Position numbers and translations under genes: made by a program. Shown here in pieces: positions 41,909-52,000 of a stretch of 64,000 nucleotides of DNA. The notes below the pieces were generated by a model. The model saw nothing but the letters and a program-made list of their open reading frames with translations, was not told the DNA's origin and did not search any database. Source of the DNA: Pseudomonas poae (GTDB lineage: Bacteria; Pseudomonadota; Gammaproteobacteria; Pseudomonadales; Pseudomonadaceae); assembly GCA_028869255.1 (NCBI GenBank), contig CP110972.1:4531001-4595000 (forward strand), given 5' to 3'. Every line of letters starts with the position of its first letter. Position 1 is the first letter of the stretch.

Positions 41909-42673
41909 ATGACCGTTTCGCTGCAAGACATCGCCTGGCACCGTTCGGTGGGGCAAATGATAGACGCCCTCGACCAGGCCAATTTCTGGACCCAACTGGT
42001 GCGGCTGCTGGGCCAGTACGTGCCCTTCGACAGTTGGGTGGTATTGCTCTTCAGCAGCGAACACCGCCCGCTGGTATTCGCCGAGTGCCCGGGCGCCGAC
42101 GGCACCCCGGACAGCTTGTTCCAGGACTACCTCAACGGCCTGTACCTGCTCGACCCCTTCTACATCGCCAGCCGCGAACACTCGCGCACCGGCCTGTTTC
42201 GCCTGGCGGACGTCGCGCCGGAGCATTTTGAACTCACCGAGTACTACCAGCGCTACTTCCGCCTGAACGTGGTGGCGGATGAAATCCAATTTAATTGCCA
42301 ACTGCCGGATGGGCGTACGCTATGCCTGTCCCTGGGCTCGAAACAGCGTTTTGACCCGCAGCAGATCGCCCTGCTGTCGCTGATCCAGCCCTGGGTGCTG
42401 AGCTTGCTGCGCCAGCGCCTGCCCTATGAAGTCAACCAGGTCAGCGCCCCGCAACCACCGATTCAAAACGACGGCTGGGGCGCGCAGCTCACCGCCCGCG
42501 AGCTGGACGTAGGCCGCTTGATGCTCAGCGGTTGCTCCAGCAAGGAAATCGCTCGTAAGCTGGAAATCTCTGTTGAAACCGTGAAAGTCCATAAGAAACA
42601 CATGTACAGCAAGCTAGGGATCAAATCCCAGTCGGAGCTGTTCTCGATTTTTCTTCAGGCGCAAAACGCCTAG
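41909..42673 (+). CDS. LuxR-type helix-turn-helix regulator
   Basis: A 254-residue regulator. The C-terminal GerE-type HTH has LTARELDVGRLMLSGCSSKEIARKL and ISVETVKVHKKHMYSKLG. The ~180-residue N-terminal domain is not recognised; it lacks REC and autoinducer-binding hallmarks. It probably controls the divergent hydrolase-permease genes and the downstream FMN protein set. GGGGGT precedes the ATG. Confidence 0.82.
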   Translation: MTVSLQDIAWHRSVGQMIDALDQANFWTQLVRLLGQYVPFDSWVVLLFSSEHRPLVFAECPGADGTPDSLFQDYLNGLYLLDPFYIASREHSRTGLFRLADVAPEHFELTEYYQRYFRLNVVADEIQFNCQLPDGRTLCLSLGSKQRFDPQQIALLSLIQPWVLSLLRQRLPYEVNQVSAPQPPIQNDGWGAQLTARELDVGRLMLSGCSSKEIARKLEISVETVKVHKKHMYSKLGIKSQSELFSIFLQAQNA

Positions 42674-42700
42674 CCGATGAGTGAACCCAAGGAAACCCGT

Positions 42701-44320
42701 ATGAGCCTGTCGTTACTAAGCCGTTACGCCTTCTTTGCCGTGTGCGTCATTTTCACCCTCGCCAGCCTGCCGTTTATCGAACATGAATGGCTGCGGCCCA
42801 TCACCCTGGTCACCGGCGTATTAAGCCTGATAGGCCTGTTCGACCTGTTGCAGAGCCCCCACGCGGTACGCCGCAACTACCCGATCCTGGGCAATATACG
42901 TTACCTGGTGGAAGGCATCCGCCCGGAAATCCGCCAATACCTGCTGGAGTCCGACAGCGACGCCCTGCCCTTTTCCCGGGCCCAGCGTTCGCTGGTTTAC
43001 TCACGCGCCAAAAACGAATCCGCCGACAAACCTTTCGGCACGCTGATCGACGTGTACCGGTCGGGCTTCGAATTTATCGGCCACTCCATGCGCCCGGCGC
43101 CGTTGAGTGACCCGAGCGCCTTCCGTGTCATGGTCGGCGGCCCGCAGTGCACACAGCCGTACTCGGCCTCGGTGTTCAATATCTCGGCGATGAGCTTCGG
43201 CTCACTGAGTGCCAACGCCATCCGCGCCCTTAACCAGGGCGCCAAGCTCGGCAATTTCGCCCACGACACCGGTGAAGGCAGCATCAGCCCCTACCACCGT
43301 GAAAACGGCGGCGACCTGACGTGGGAGCTGGGCAGCGGCTACTTCGGTTGCCGCACCAGTGACGGCCGTTTCGACCCGGAACGCTTTGCCGTGCAGGCAC
43401 AGAACCCGCAAGTGCGGATGATCGAAATCAAGATGAGCCAGGGCGCCAAACCCGGACACGGCGGGATCCTGCCCAAGCACAAAGTCACCCGGGAAATTGC
43501 CGAAACCCGCGGCATCATGATGGGCGAAGACTGCATCTCGCCGTCGCGCCACAGCGCGTTTTCCACGCCGATCGAACTGATGCAGTTCATCGCGCAACTG
43601 CGCGAACTGTCTGGCGGCAAGCCGGTAGGTTTCAAGTTCTGCCTGGGTCATCCGTGGGAGTTCATGGGCATCGCCAAGGCCATGCTGGAAACCGGCATCC
43701 TCCCGGACTTTATCGTGGTCGACGGCAAGGAAGGCGGCACCGGCGCCGCGCCCGTGGAGTTCACCGACCATATCGGCGTGCCGCTGCGTGAGGGCCTGCT
43801 GTTTGTGCACAACACCCTGGTGGGCCTGAACCTGCGCGACAAAATCAAGCTGGGCGCCAGCGGCAAGATCGTCAGCGCGTTCGATATCGCCAGCGTCCTG
43901 GCCATCGGTGCCGACTGGGCCAACTCGGCGCGTGGCTTTATGTTCGCCATCGGCTGCATCCAGTCGCAAAGTTGCCACACCAACAAATGCCCGACCGGTG
44001 TCGCCACCCAGGACCCGCTGCGCCAACGCGCCCTCGTGGTGCCGGACAAAGCCCAGCGCGTGTTCAACTTCCACCGCAACACCCTCAAGGCCCTGGCCGA
44101 GATGCTCGCGGCGGCGGGCCTGGATCACCCCTCGCAGCTGTCGGCCAAACACCTGGTGCGGCGCATGTCGGCGACCGAGATCAAGCTGTTCTCGCAGCTG
44201 CATGTGTTCTTGAAGCCTGGGGAATTGCTCACCGGCGAAGTGAACGGCGCGTTCTATTCGCGCATGTGGCAAATGGCGCGGGCGGACAGTTTTGAGCCGC
44301 ATGAACCCGTTGCCGCCTAA
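42701..44320 (+). CDS. FMN-binding glutamate synthase family protein
   Basis: A 539-residue protein with two N-terminal hydrophobic helices, then a GltS FMN-binding TIM barrel. Recognisable blocks are FNISAMSFGSLSANAI, the GEGSISPYH loop, QGAKPGHGGILP, VDGKEGGTGAAPVEF and the Cys-rich SCHTNKCPTGVATQDP. It lacks the glutamine amidotransferase domain, so it would use ammonia or another amine and electron donor. The ATG at 42701 (after AAGGAA) is preferred to the one at 42677. The small ABM and cupin genes follow. Confidence 0.85.
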   Translation: MSLSLLSRYAFFAVCVIFTLASLPFIEHEWLRPITLVTGVLSLIGLFDLLQSPHAVRRNYPILGNIRYLVEGIRPEIRQYLLESDSDALPFSRAQRSLVYSRAKNESADKPFGTLIDVYRSGFEFIGHSMRPAPLSDPSAFRVMVGGPQCTQPYSASVFNISAMSFGSLSANAIRALNQGAKLGNFAHDTGEGSISPYHRENGGDLTWELGSGYFGCRTSDGRFDPERFAVQAQNPQVRMIEIKMSQGAKPGHGGILPKHKVTREIAETRGIMMGEDCISPSRHSAFSTPIELMQFIAQLRELSGGKPVGFKFCLGHPWEFMGIAKAMLETGILPDFIVVDGKEGGTGAAPVEFTDHIGVPLREGLLFVHNTLVGLNLRDKIKLGASGKIVSAFDIASVLAIGADWANSARGFMFAIGCIQSQSCHTNKCPTGVATQDPLRQRALVVPDKAQRVFNFHRNTLKALAEMLAAAGLDHPSQLSAKHLVRRMSATEIKLFSQLHVFLKPGELLTGEVNGAFYSRMWQMARADSFEPHEPVAA

Positions 44321-44332
44321 AAGGATGTTGCC

Positions 44333-44617
44333 ATGCTGAAAGTTATCGCCGAAGACTTTATCAAGCCCGAACACCTGGAAACCGTGCGCCCGTGGTACGC
44401 CGAACTGGTGGAAAAAACCCGCCTGGAACCGCTGTGTATCGCCTACGATCTGTTTGTCGATCAAAAAGACCCAGGCCACTTTATTTTTATCGAGCTGTGG
44501 CCTGATCAGGCCGCGCTGGATGCGCACTGCCAGACGGAACACTTCACCCGGCTGGTGCCGCAGATCAACGCATACCAGGCTAAACCTTGCCGGTTTTTAT
44601 TGATGGATGCGTTTTGA
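44333..44617 (+). CDS. Antibiotic-biosynthesis-monooxygenase (ABM) domain protein
   Basis: A 94-residue ferredoxin-like alpha-beta barrel protein of the YgiN/ABM type: VIAEDFIKPEH, a middle helix ETVRPWYAELVEKTR, and FIFIELWPDQAALDAHCQTEHF. Such dimers oxidise quinols or degrade small aromatic compounds without a cofactor. It lies 12 bases after the FMN protein, so it is in the same operon. Confidence 0.83.
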   Translation: MLKVIAEDFIKPEHLETVRPWYAELVEKTRLEPLCIAYDLFVDQKDPGHFIFIELWPDQAALDAHCQTEHFTRLVPQINAYQAKPCRFLLMDAF

Positions 44618-44677
44618 AAATACCCACACCGCGCTGAACCGGACCACCGACGGCATTGATCAAACAAGGAGATTCAC

Positions 44678-44974
44678 ATGCCGTTACTGGACTTCGCCGA
44701 CATCGCAGGGCAACTGCCCGCCACTTGGAAATCCACCTGCCTGGGCCAGGTCGGCCCGGCGCGGGTCAAGGTGCTGCGCATGGATGAGCAGGCGTATGCA
44801 GAAGAAACCCATGACTACAACGAAGGGCTGCTGGTGATCAACGGATGCTTGCGCCTGAGCATCGGCGGCAGTGAAATCCGCGTGGAGGCGGGCCAGATGT
44901 ACCTTGTGCAAGCCGGCATCGCACATGCTGTGCTCGCCGGTAGCCAAGGTACTCTTGTGATCATTGACGTTTAG
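44678..44974 (+). CDS. Small cupin-domain protein
   Basis: A 98-residue single cupin barrel. Motif-like residues include HDYNEGLLVINGCLRLSIGG and GQMYLVQAGIAHAV, with two histidines. Function is unknown. An AAGGAG precedes the ATG. It is probably cotranscribed with the preceding two genes. Confidence 0.78.
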   Translation: MPLLDFADIAGQLPATWKSTCLGQVGPARVKVLRMDEQAYAEETHDYNEGLLVINGCLRLSIGGSEIRVEAGQMYLVQAGIAHAVLAGSQGTLVIIDV

Positions 44975-45106
44975 AGACATTCAGTAATACCCAACCTTTG
45001 CAATTGCTCACAAATACCGCCAACCTGCGCCCGCCCGACGTGCGGCGTACGACTACGTGCCCGTTCGCCTGTCATTACTAAACCTTTTGTACAAGAGCCC
45101 GCTGCC

Positions 45107-46249
45107 ATGCTGAACGGACGCGACCCGCGCATCGATTTTTTTCGGGGCCTGGCGTTGATCTTCATTTTCTGGGATCACGTCCCCCACAACCCCCTCGGCC
45201 AGATCACCCTGCGCAACTTCGGTTTCAGCGATGCGGCGGAGGTGTTTGTGTTCCTCGCCGGTTACGCCTCGGTGCTGGCCTACGGCAAGGTCATGCAACG
45301 CGACGGTTACTGGATGGCTTCGCTGAAAATCCTGCGCCGCGCCTGGGTGCTCTACGTGGTGCATATCTTCTTGCTGGCGATGCTGATGGGGATCGTGTTC
45401 TTCGCCAACAGCCATGTGGAAACCCGCGACCTGGTCGAAGAAATGGGCCTGACGCACTTCGTCACCCACCCGCAACAAGCCCTCACCGACGAGCTGCTGC
45501 TACGCTTCAAACCTAACCTGATGGACCCATTGCCCCTGTATATCGTGCTGCTGGCAGGCCTGCCGCTGGTGTTGCCGCTGATGCTGCGCAAGGCCTGGCC
45601 GGTGGTGGCCGTATCGGCCACGGTGTATTTCCTGGCGCCCTGGATGGGCTGGAACCTGCGGGCGATTGCCGATGGCGTGTGGTACTTCAACCCGGTGACC
45701 TGGCAGTTTCTGTTTATCCTCGGTGGTGCGGCGGCGATCCATGCCGGGCAGGCGCGCCCGGAGGAAAACCGGCCACTGACGCGCCAACCGTTGTTCGTGG
45801 CGGCGGCGCTGTACACGCTGCTGGCGGGAGTGCTGACGCTCTCGTGGCGCTGGCCCGAGGTGCACGACGCGCTGATGCCGTCGCTGGCCAGCGACCTGCT
45901 GTACCCAATCAGCAAGACCGACCTGTCGCCGGTGCGCCTGTTGCATTTTCTGGCCCTGGCCTATGTCACCGCCAAGCTGTTGCCCAGCAGCGGTTGGACA
46001 AAAAACTGGTTGGGGCAGCAAACCTGCCGCATGGGTCGTTATTCCCTGGAGGTGTTTTGCCTCGGCGTGCTGCTCGCGCCGCTGGCGGACATGGTCAACG
46101 CCCTGGCGGAAGATGCCGTGGCCATGCAATTGCTGACGGCGATCATCGGCGCAGCCTTGATGGCCGGGCTCGCGGCGTGGCTCGAATTCAACAAGCGGCT
46201 GGACGCGGCACAGGCCGCCAGGCTCAGTAAACCCGGCTTAAATAGTTAG
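45107..46249 (+). CDS. opgC: OpgC family membrane acyltransferase-like protein
   Basis: A 380-residue integral membrane protein with about ten helices. The N-terminal RDPRIDFFRGLALIFIFWDHVPHNPLG holds the acyltransferase-3-type Arg/Asp and the His of the fold's active-site helix. OpgC proteins add succinyl groups to periplasmic glucans. There is no opgG or opgH nearby, and the symbol is by family. Confidence 0.78.
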   Translation: MLNGRDPRIDFFRGLALIFIFWDHVPHNPLGQITLRNFGFSDAAEVFVFLAGYASVLAYGKVMQRDGYWMASLKILRRAWVLYVVHIFLLAMLMGIVFFANSHVETRDLVEEMGLTHFVTHPQQALTDELLLRFKPNLMDPLPLYIVLLAGLPLVLPLMLRKAWPVVAVSATVYFLAPWMGWNLRAIADGVWYFNPVTWQFLFILGGAAAIHAGQARPEENRPLTRQPLFVAAALYTLLAGVLTLSWRWPEVHDALMPSLASDLLYPISKTDLSPVRLLHFLALAYVTAKLLPSSGWTKNWLGQQTCRMGRYSLEVFCLGVLLAPLADMVNALAEDAVAMQLLTAIIGAALMAGLAAWLEFNKRLDAAQAARLSKPGLNS

Positions 46250-46392
46250 CCCTGGAGCGGCGCCAATGGTTTGTCGATCATCAATTGGCTGAGCACCAAC
46301 GCCTGATCCGCCAATTGACTCAGGCCGAGCAAGTCGGCCAGAGCCACACTTGAAGGTAGCCGGTATTGGCACAGGCCAGTACCGGCAACGTA
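46246..46392 (-). other. Protein-like tail in frame after the permease stop
   Basis: After the TGA at the end of the permease gene, the same frame stays open for 48 codons and reads YVAGTGLCQYRLPSS then VALADLLGLSQLADQALVLS and QLMIDKPLAPLQG before TAA at 46246, overlapping the opgC stop. The content is protein-like. It may be a readthrough tail or a remnant of a lost gene; no start signal is seen. Confidence 0.2.
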
Positions 46393-47811
46393 TCACGCGA
46401 CGTGCGTTTCACCTTGGCCAGCCTGAGTCGGCTGCAGCTTGAAGGTGTAGAACAGCACCGTCAGCAGCACCAGGAACACCGGGCCCACGTACAGCGCAAT
46501 CCGGGTGTCCGGAAAGTACGCCATCAGGCCCACCACCAGCACCAGGAACGCCAGCGCCAGGTACGAGCTGACCGGGTACAACCACATGCGGTATTTGAGC
46601 CCGGCCCGTTCAGCAGGGCTCAGGCCGCGACGGAACTTGAGCTGGGCCAGCAGGATCATCACCCAAGTCCAGATCGCGCCGAAGGTGGCGATGGAGGTGA
46701 CCCAGACGAAGACTTTTTCCGGCACCAGATAGTTGAGCAACACGCCGAGCAACAGCGCGAAAATCGACAGCAGCAGTGCCTTGCGTGGCACCCCATTGCT
46801 GGAGGTGGTGCCGAAAGTCGCCGGGGCCTGGCCGTTTTGCGCCAAGCTGTAGAGCATGCGGCCGGTGCTGAAAATACCGCCGTTGCACGAGGACAACGCC
46901 GCTGTGATCACCACGAAGTTGATGATCCCGGCGGCGGTCTTGATGCCCAGGCGCTCGAAGGTCATCACAAAGGGGCTGCCCTGGGTGCCGATTTCATTCC
47001 ATGGGTAGATCGACAGAATCACGAACAACGCACCGACGTAGAACAGCAGGATGCGCCAGAACACCGAGCCGATGGCGCGGGGGATGGTCTTCTGCGGGTT
47101 CTTCGCTTCACCGGCGGTGAGGCCGATCATCTCGACGCCCAGGTAGGCGAACATCACCATTTGCAGGGACATCAACACGCCCTGCACGCCATTAGGCATA
47201 AAACCGCCGTGGGCCCACAGGTTGGAGATCCCCAGCGCGACCCCGTCATTGCCGAAACCGAACGCGATGATGCCCACGCCGCCGATCACCATGGCAATGA
47301 TGGTGACGATCTTGATCAACGCAAACCAGAACTCGAACTCACCGAACGCCTTGACCGCGATCAGGTTGATGGTGCCCATGCTGATCAGCGCCGCCAGGGC
47401 CCAGATCCAGCGGGGCGTCTCGAGGAACCACACGCCCATGTACACGGCCACGGCGGTAATTTCCGCGACGCAAGTCACCAGCCACAGGAACCAGTAGTTC
47501 CAGCCAGTGAGAAAACCCGCCAACGGGCCGAGGTAATCCTGGGCATAGCGGCTGAAGGAGCCGGCGACCGGGTTGTGCACGGCCATCTCACCAAGGGCGC
47601 GCATGATCACCAGGATCGCCAGGCCGCCGATGATGTAGGACAGCATGATCGCCGGGCCGGCCATTTCAATGGCCTTGGCCGAGCCGAGGAACAGACCGAC
47701 ACCGATACAGGCGCCGAGGGCCATCAGGCGAATATGCCGTTCGCCGAGTTCGCGTTTCAGCGGGCCGCCTTGAGCGGTGTCGCCGTGGGGCAGGTGATTG
47801 CCAGCGGGCAT
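46393..47811 (-). CDS. Amino acid permease, ProY/AAT family
   Basis: A 472-residue, 12-helix transporter. It contains ERHIRLMALGACIGVGLFLGSAKAI (helix 1 with the GxG substrate loop), VHNPVAGSFSRYAQDYLGPLAGFLTGW and GLTAGEAKNPQKTIPRAI, all typical of bacterial AAT permeases, and is most like ProY. The start at 47811 (MPAGNHLPHG) has GAGG ten bases upstream; the longer ORF to 47964 is arginine-rich and rejected. The 430 bases upstream hold a class III REPIN and no gene. Confidence 0.88.
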   Translation of the reverse strand: MPAGNHLPHGDTAQGGPLKRELGERHIRLMALGACIGVGLFLGSAKAIEMAGPAIMLSYIIGGLAILVIMRALGEMAVHNPVAGSFSRYAQDYLGPLAGFLTGWNYWFLWLVTCVAEITAVAVYMGVWFLETPRWIWALAALISMGTINLIAVKAFGEFEFWFALIKIVTIIAMVIGGVGIIAFGFGNDGVALGISNLWAHGGFMPNGVQGVLMSLQMVMFAYLGVEMIGLTAGEAKNPQKTIPRAIGSVFWRILLFYVGALFVILSIYPWNEIGTQGSPFVMTFERLGIKTAAGIINFVVITAALSSCNGGIFSTGRMLYSLAQNGQAPATFGTTSSNGVPRKALLLSIFALLLGVLLNYLVPEKVFVWVTSIATFGAIWTWVMILLAQLKFRRGLSPAERAGLKYRMWLYPVSSYLALAFLVLVVGLMAYFPDTRIALYVGPVFLVLLTVLFYTFKLQPTQAGQGETHVA

Positions 47812-47993
47812 AGAGTACAACCTCGTCTTGTTATTGGAGATGAGCCACCGAGTCTCGGAGGCCACAGCGGGTAAGCCGCGACGCCCTGATGGCGGGCCTG
47901 CCTTTTGGGCAAACCCGTCTGGCCGAGCCAGATCAGCGGGGTGTAAGGGCGGCGAGTATTGCACGGTAATGGTGCATCGTCATGCGGGCTTGT

Positions 47994-48123
47994 GTGGCGA
48001 GCGGGCTTGCCCGCGTTGGGTCGCGAAGCGGCCCCAAAAAGGTTGACGCGGTGTGTCAGGCAAAACCGGTAGGCAATAAGAGGGGCTGCTGCGCAGCCCA
48101 ACGCGGGCAAGCCCGCTCGCCAC
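47994..48123. repeat. Class III REPIN, left of RAYT
   Basis: GTGGCGAGCGGGCTTGCC opens the element and its reverse complement closes it 130 bases later, with the TCGCGAAGCGGCCCC inner segment. It lies 120 bases upstream of the RAYT start. Confidence 0.92.
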
Positions 48124-48242
48124 ACAAGCCTGTTTGCCACGTAAGCATGATGGTTACATCCGGATATTGATCTGCCGAGCACCAGCCCTGCCTGCTGCTA
48201 GCGTGAGCTTGTCACTTCATCAATTTCAAAAGGAGCAAAGGA

Positions 48243-48719
48243 TTGCCTCCCCAGCCCAACTCTCATCTTCTACGGCGCGGCAGATACTCGGGTGTGGGTC
48301 ACGCCTACCTTGTTACGGCGGTGGTTCATCAACGAAAACCGCTCTTCGCGGATTTCCACATCGGCAGGCTGCTGGTCGCGGAACTCAAGAGAACCCACGA
48401 CCAGGGATGGGTCAACTCCCTGGCCTGGGTGGTAATGCCGGACCATTTTCACTGGCTGCTCGAATTACGAAATGGCACCCTCCCCGAGGTCATAGGGCGA
48501 ACAAAATCGCGCAGCACGCTGAGCATCAACAGGGCGTGCCAAAGCGGCGGTGCTTTCTGGCAGAGGGGTTACCACGACCGAGCGGTCCGAGCGGAAGAAG
48601 ACCTGCGCAGAATTGCCCGCTACATCATCGCCAACCCTTTACGTGCGGGTTTAGTGGAGCATATCGGCGACTACCCGCTATGGGATGCAGCCTGGCTGCG
48701 GGACGATTGCGTGCTCTGA
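48243..48719 (+). CDS. REP-associated tyrosine transposase (RAYT)
   Basis: A 158-residue IS200/IS605-related Y1 transposase. The HUH-type motif is PDHFHWL near residue 66. The catalytic Tyr is in RRIARYIIANPLRAGLV near residue 127, a RAYT hallmark. An N-terminal RRGRYSGVGHAYLVTAVVHQRK is present. The start is TTG with AAAGGAG upstream. Class III REPINs lie on both sides (47994-48123 and 48800-48930), the usual arrangement for a resident RAYT and its cognate repeats. RAYTs are usually single-copy and not self-mobile. Confidence 0.92.
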   Translation: MPPQPNSHLLRRGRYSGVGHAYLVTAVVHQRKPLFADFHIGRLLVAELKRTHDQGWVNSLAWVVMPDHFHWLLELRNGTLPEVIGRTKSRSTLSINRACQSGGAFWQRGYHDRAVRAEEDLRRIARYIIANPLRAGLVEHIGDYPLWDAAWLRDDCVL

Positions 48720-48799
48720 AGACGGCCCTGCCTGGCAAACAGGCCTGTGTAGCAATCCGACTTGTGTGGAGAGCAGGCTTGTGTGGCGAGCGGGCTTAT

Positions 48800-48930
48800 G
48801 TGGCGAGCGGGCTTGCCCGCGTTGGGGCGCGAAGCGGCCCCAAAAAGGTTAACGCGGTATGTCAGGTAAAACCGGGTCGCAGGTTTTGGGGGCTGCTACG
48901 CAGCCCAACGCGGGCAAGCCCGCTCGCCAC
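48800..48930. repeat. Class III REPIN, right of RAYT
   Basis: Full element with an extra REP start (GTGGCGAGCGGGCTTA) at 48783 directly before it. The 326-base gap from the RAYT to the PBP gene holds only these repeats. Confidence 0.92.
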
Positions 48931-49045
48931 ACAAGCCCGATCGCCACAGACCCCGCTCGCCACAGTGCAATAAAAATCCAACAAAATCGCTGGCGCTCCC
49001 ACCACCGTCTAAGCTTCAACCAAGTCCGATCAATCTGCGCAGTAA

Positions 49046-52000
49046 ATGGATCAATCGACTATGGGCGCTTTATGGCAAACCGGTACCACCAGGGCTGCAG
49101 TTCCCACTGACAGCCCGGATGAACCGCCATTGCCACAACGCCCACGCCGCAAGCGGCGCGGGTGGCGGCTGGCAGGGCTGGTAGTGCTGCTGGGGCTGAT
49201 TGCCGTAACGTATGCGGCTCACCGCGAAACCCTCACGTCTGCCTGGCAGGCGCAGCAGTTCAGTCGCTGGGCGGCGCAGCTGACTTACCGCCTGCAACCC
49301 GGGCCCAGCGATGCCATGGTGTATCCCGGCGACGGTCCTTTTGATAAACGCTTGGGCTATAGCGACCTCGACACGTTCCTGCCGCGCCTGCTCAAGCGCG
49401 ACTACCTGATACAGCGCCAGGTGCGCTTCTCACCCGCGCTGATGGACTACACCGATCACGGCCTGTTCGTCCCCTATGACGAGAAAATCCAGGCCGGCCT
49501 GACCATCACGGATTGCCGCGCACAACCGCTCTACACCTTCACTTACCCACAGCAGCTTTACCCCAGCTTCACCGCCATCCCACCGGTGGTCGTAAACAGC
49601 CTGCTGTTTATCGAAAACCGTGACCTGCTCGACCCGGCCCTTCCCCAGGCCAACCCCGCCGTGGATTGGCCACGCTTCGCCAAAGCCGCGTGGTCTCAGG
49701 CGGCCAAGGTGTTGCACCTGCCAGGCCAAAGCGCCGGCGGCAGTACGCTGGCGACCCAGCTGGAAAAATACCGCCACTCGCCCGACGGCCTGACGCTGTC
49801 GGGCGGCGAAAAAATCCGCCAGATGATTTCCGCCAGCGTGCGCGCCTACCACGATGGGCCCGACACGCTTGCCGCCCGCCAGAACATCGTGCGCGATTAC
49901 CTCAACAGCGTGCCGCTGTCCGCCGTACCGGGCCATGGCGAAGTGCATGGCATGGCCGAAGGCTTGCGTGTGTGGTACGGCGCCGACTTCAGCCAGACCA
50001 ACACCCTGCTCACCAGTACCGACCCCGCACAGTTGCCGCAAAAAGGCCTGGCCCTGCGCGAGGTGTTGTCGCTGATGATTGCCCAGCGCCGCCCCTCCCA
50101 CTACCTGACCAAGGGTCACGCGGAACTGGCCGACCTCACCGACAGCCACCTGCGCTTGCTGGCACAGAACGGCGTGATCGACCCAGCGCTCGCCAAGGCC
50201 GCCCTCGCCAGCCAAGTCACTTACCGCGACTGGCAGCAACAGCCGACGGTGCAGCCGATCGAAACCAACAAGGGCATCAGCGTCGCCCGTAGCCGCCTGG
50301 CCGCCCTGCTCAACCGGCCGCTGTACGACCTGGACCGCCTCGACCTGGCGGCCACCAGCACCTTGCAAAGTGACCTGCAAGCCCAGGCTTCCGCCTACCT
50401 CAAGCACCTCGCCGACCCCGCCTTCGCCGGCCAGATCGGCCTGCTCGGCGAACGCCTGCTGACCCCGGCCAGCACCGCCCAGGTGCGCTACAGTTTCACC
50501 CTCTACGAAATGACCGCCGACGGCGCCCGCGTGCGCGTGCAGACCGACAGCACCGACCAGCCCTTCGACATCAATGAAGGCAGCAAGCTGGAGCTGGGCT
50601 CCACCGCCAAGCTGCGGGTGCTCACCACCTACCTGCAAATCATCAGCGAACTGCACGAGCGCTACGGCGCCCAAACCACCCCCGAGCTGAAAAAGGTCCA
50701 GGTCGACGACCAGGACCGCCTGACCCGCTGGGCCCTGGATTACCTGATGCAAAACAGCGACCGCAGCCTGCCCAGGATGCTCGGCGCGGCCCTGGACCGG
50801 CAATACTCCGCCAGCCCCGGTGAGAGCTTTTTCACCGGCGGCGGCATTCATCGCTTCCATAACTTTCGCAATGAGGACAACGGCCGCAACCCGACCCTGC
50901 GCGAAGCCCTGCGTGAATCGATCAACCTGCCGTTCATTCGCCTGATGCGCGATCTGGTGCGCTACAGCACCTACCAGGCACCCAACAACAGCGCCCAATT
51001 GCTCAAGGACGACAACGACCCGCGCCGCCAGGAATACCTGGCCAAATTCGCCGACCGCGAAGGCACCACCTTCCTCCTCAAGTTCTGGAAAAAATACCGC
51101 AACAAAGACACCCAGGCGCGGCTCGACACCTTCCTTGACAGCATGCACCCCACCGCCCAACGCCTGGCTGCAGTGCATCGCTACCTGTTGCCCAACGCCA
51201 GCCAGACCAGTTTCAACAGCTTCGTGCGGTCGCACCTGAGCAGTGTAAAAAGCAGCGAAAAACTCACCGACGAGCGCCTGGCCAAGCTCTACCAGAACTA
51301 CGGCCCCGGCGCCTATGACTTGCCCGACCAAGGCTATATCGCCAAGGTCCACCCACTGGACCTGTGGCTGATGGGTTACCTGCTCAACCACCCCGACGCC
51401 ACCTTCACCCAAGCCACCGTCGCCAGTGAACACGAACGCCAGGAGGTCTACAGCTGGCTGTTCAAGAGCCGCCATCAAAGCGCCCGCGACAGCCGCATCC
51501 GCACCATGCTGGAAATCGAAGCCTTCCTGGATATTCACCAACGCTGGCAGAAAGTCGGTTACCCCTTTGACCATTTGGTGCCGTCGCTGGCCACGGCTAT
51601 CGGCAGTTCCGGCGACCGCCCCGCCGCGCTGGCCGAGCTGGTGGGGATCATCCTCAACGACGGCGTACGCCAACCCACCTTGCGCATCGACAGCCTGCGC
51701 TTTGCCGCCGAAACGCCCTATGAAACCCAGCTGACCAACGACCCTAATCGTGGCAAACGGGTGATGCCGGCCGAGGTCGCCACCGCACTGCGTGAAGCCC
51801 TGTCGCAAGTGGTCGACGCCGGCACCGCACGCCGCGTGTCCGGCAGTTTCAAACTGGCAGACGGCACACCGTTGGCCATGGGCGGCAAGACCGGTACCGG
51901 CGACAACCGCATCGAAGCCATCGGCGCCGGTGGGCGGGTCCTGAGTTCCAAGGCGATCAACCGCACGGCGACCTTCGTGTTCTATATCGGCGAGCATCAT

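Noticed and set aside
47824..47993. Possible riboswitch upstream of the ProY-like permease
   Set aside because: Some short stems can be drawn, but no conserved riboswitch core was recognisable.
48134..48973. 279-codon ORF overlapping the RAYT gene in another frame
   Set aside because: It runs into the downstream REPIN and has no domain; the TTG-started RAYT frame has all catalytic motifs.
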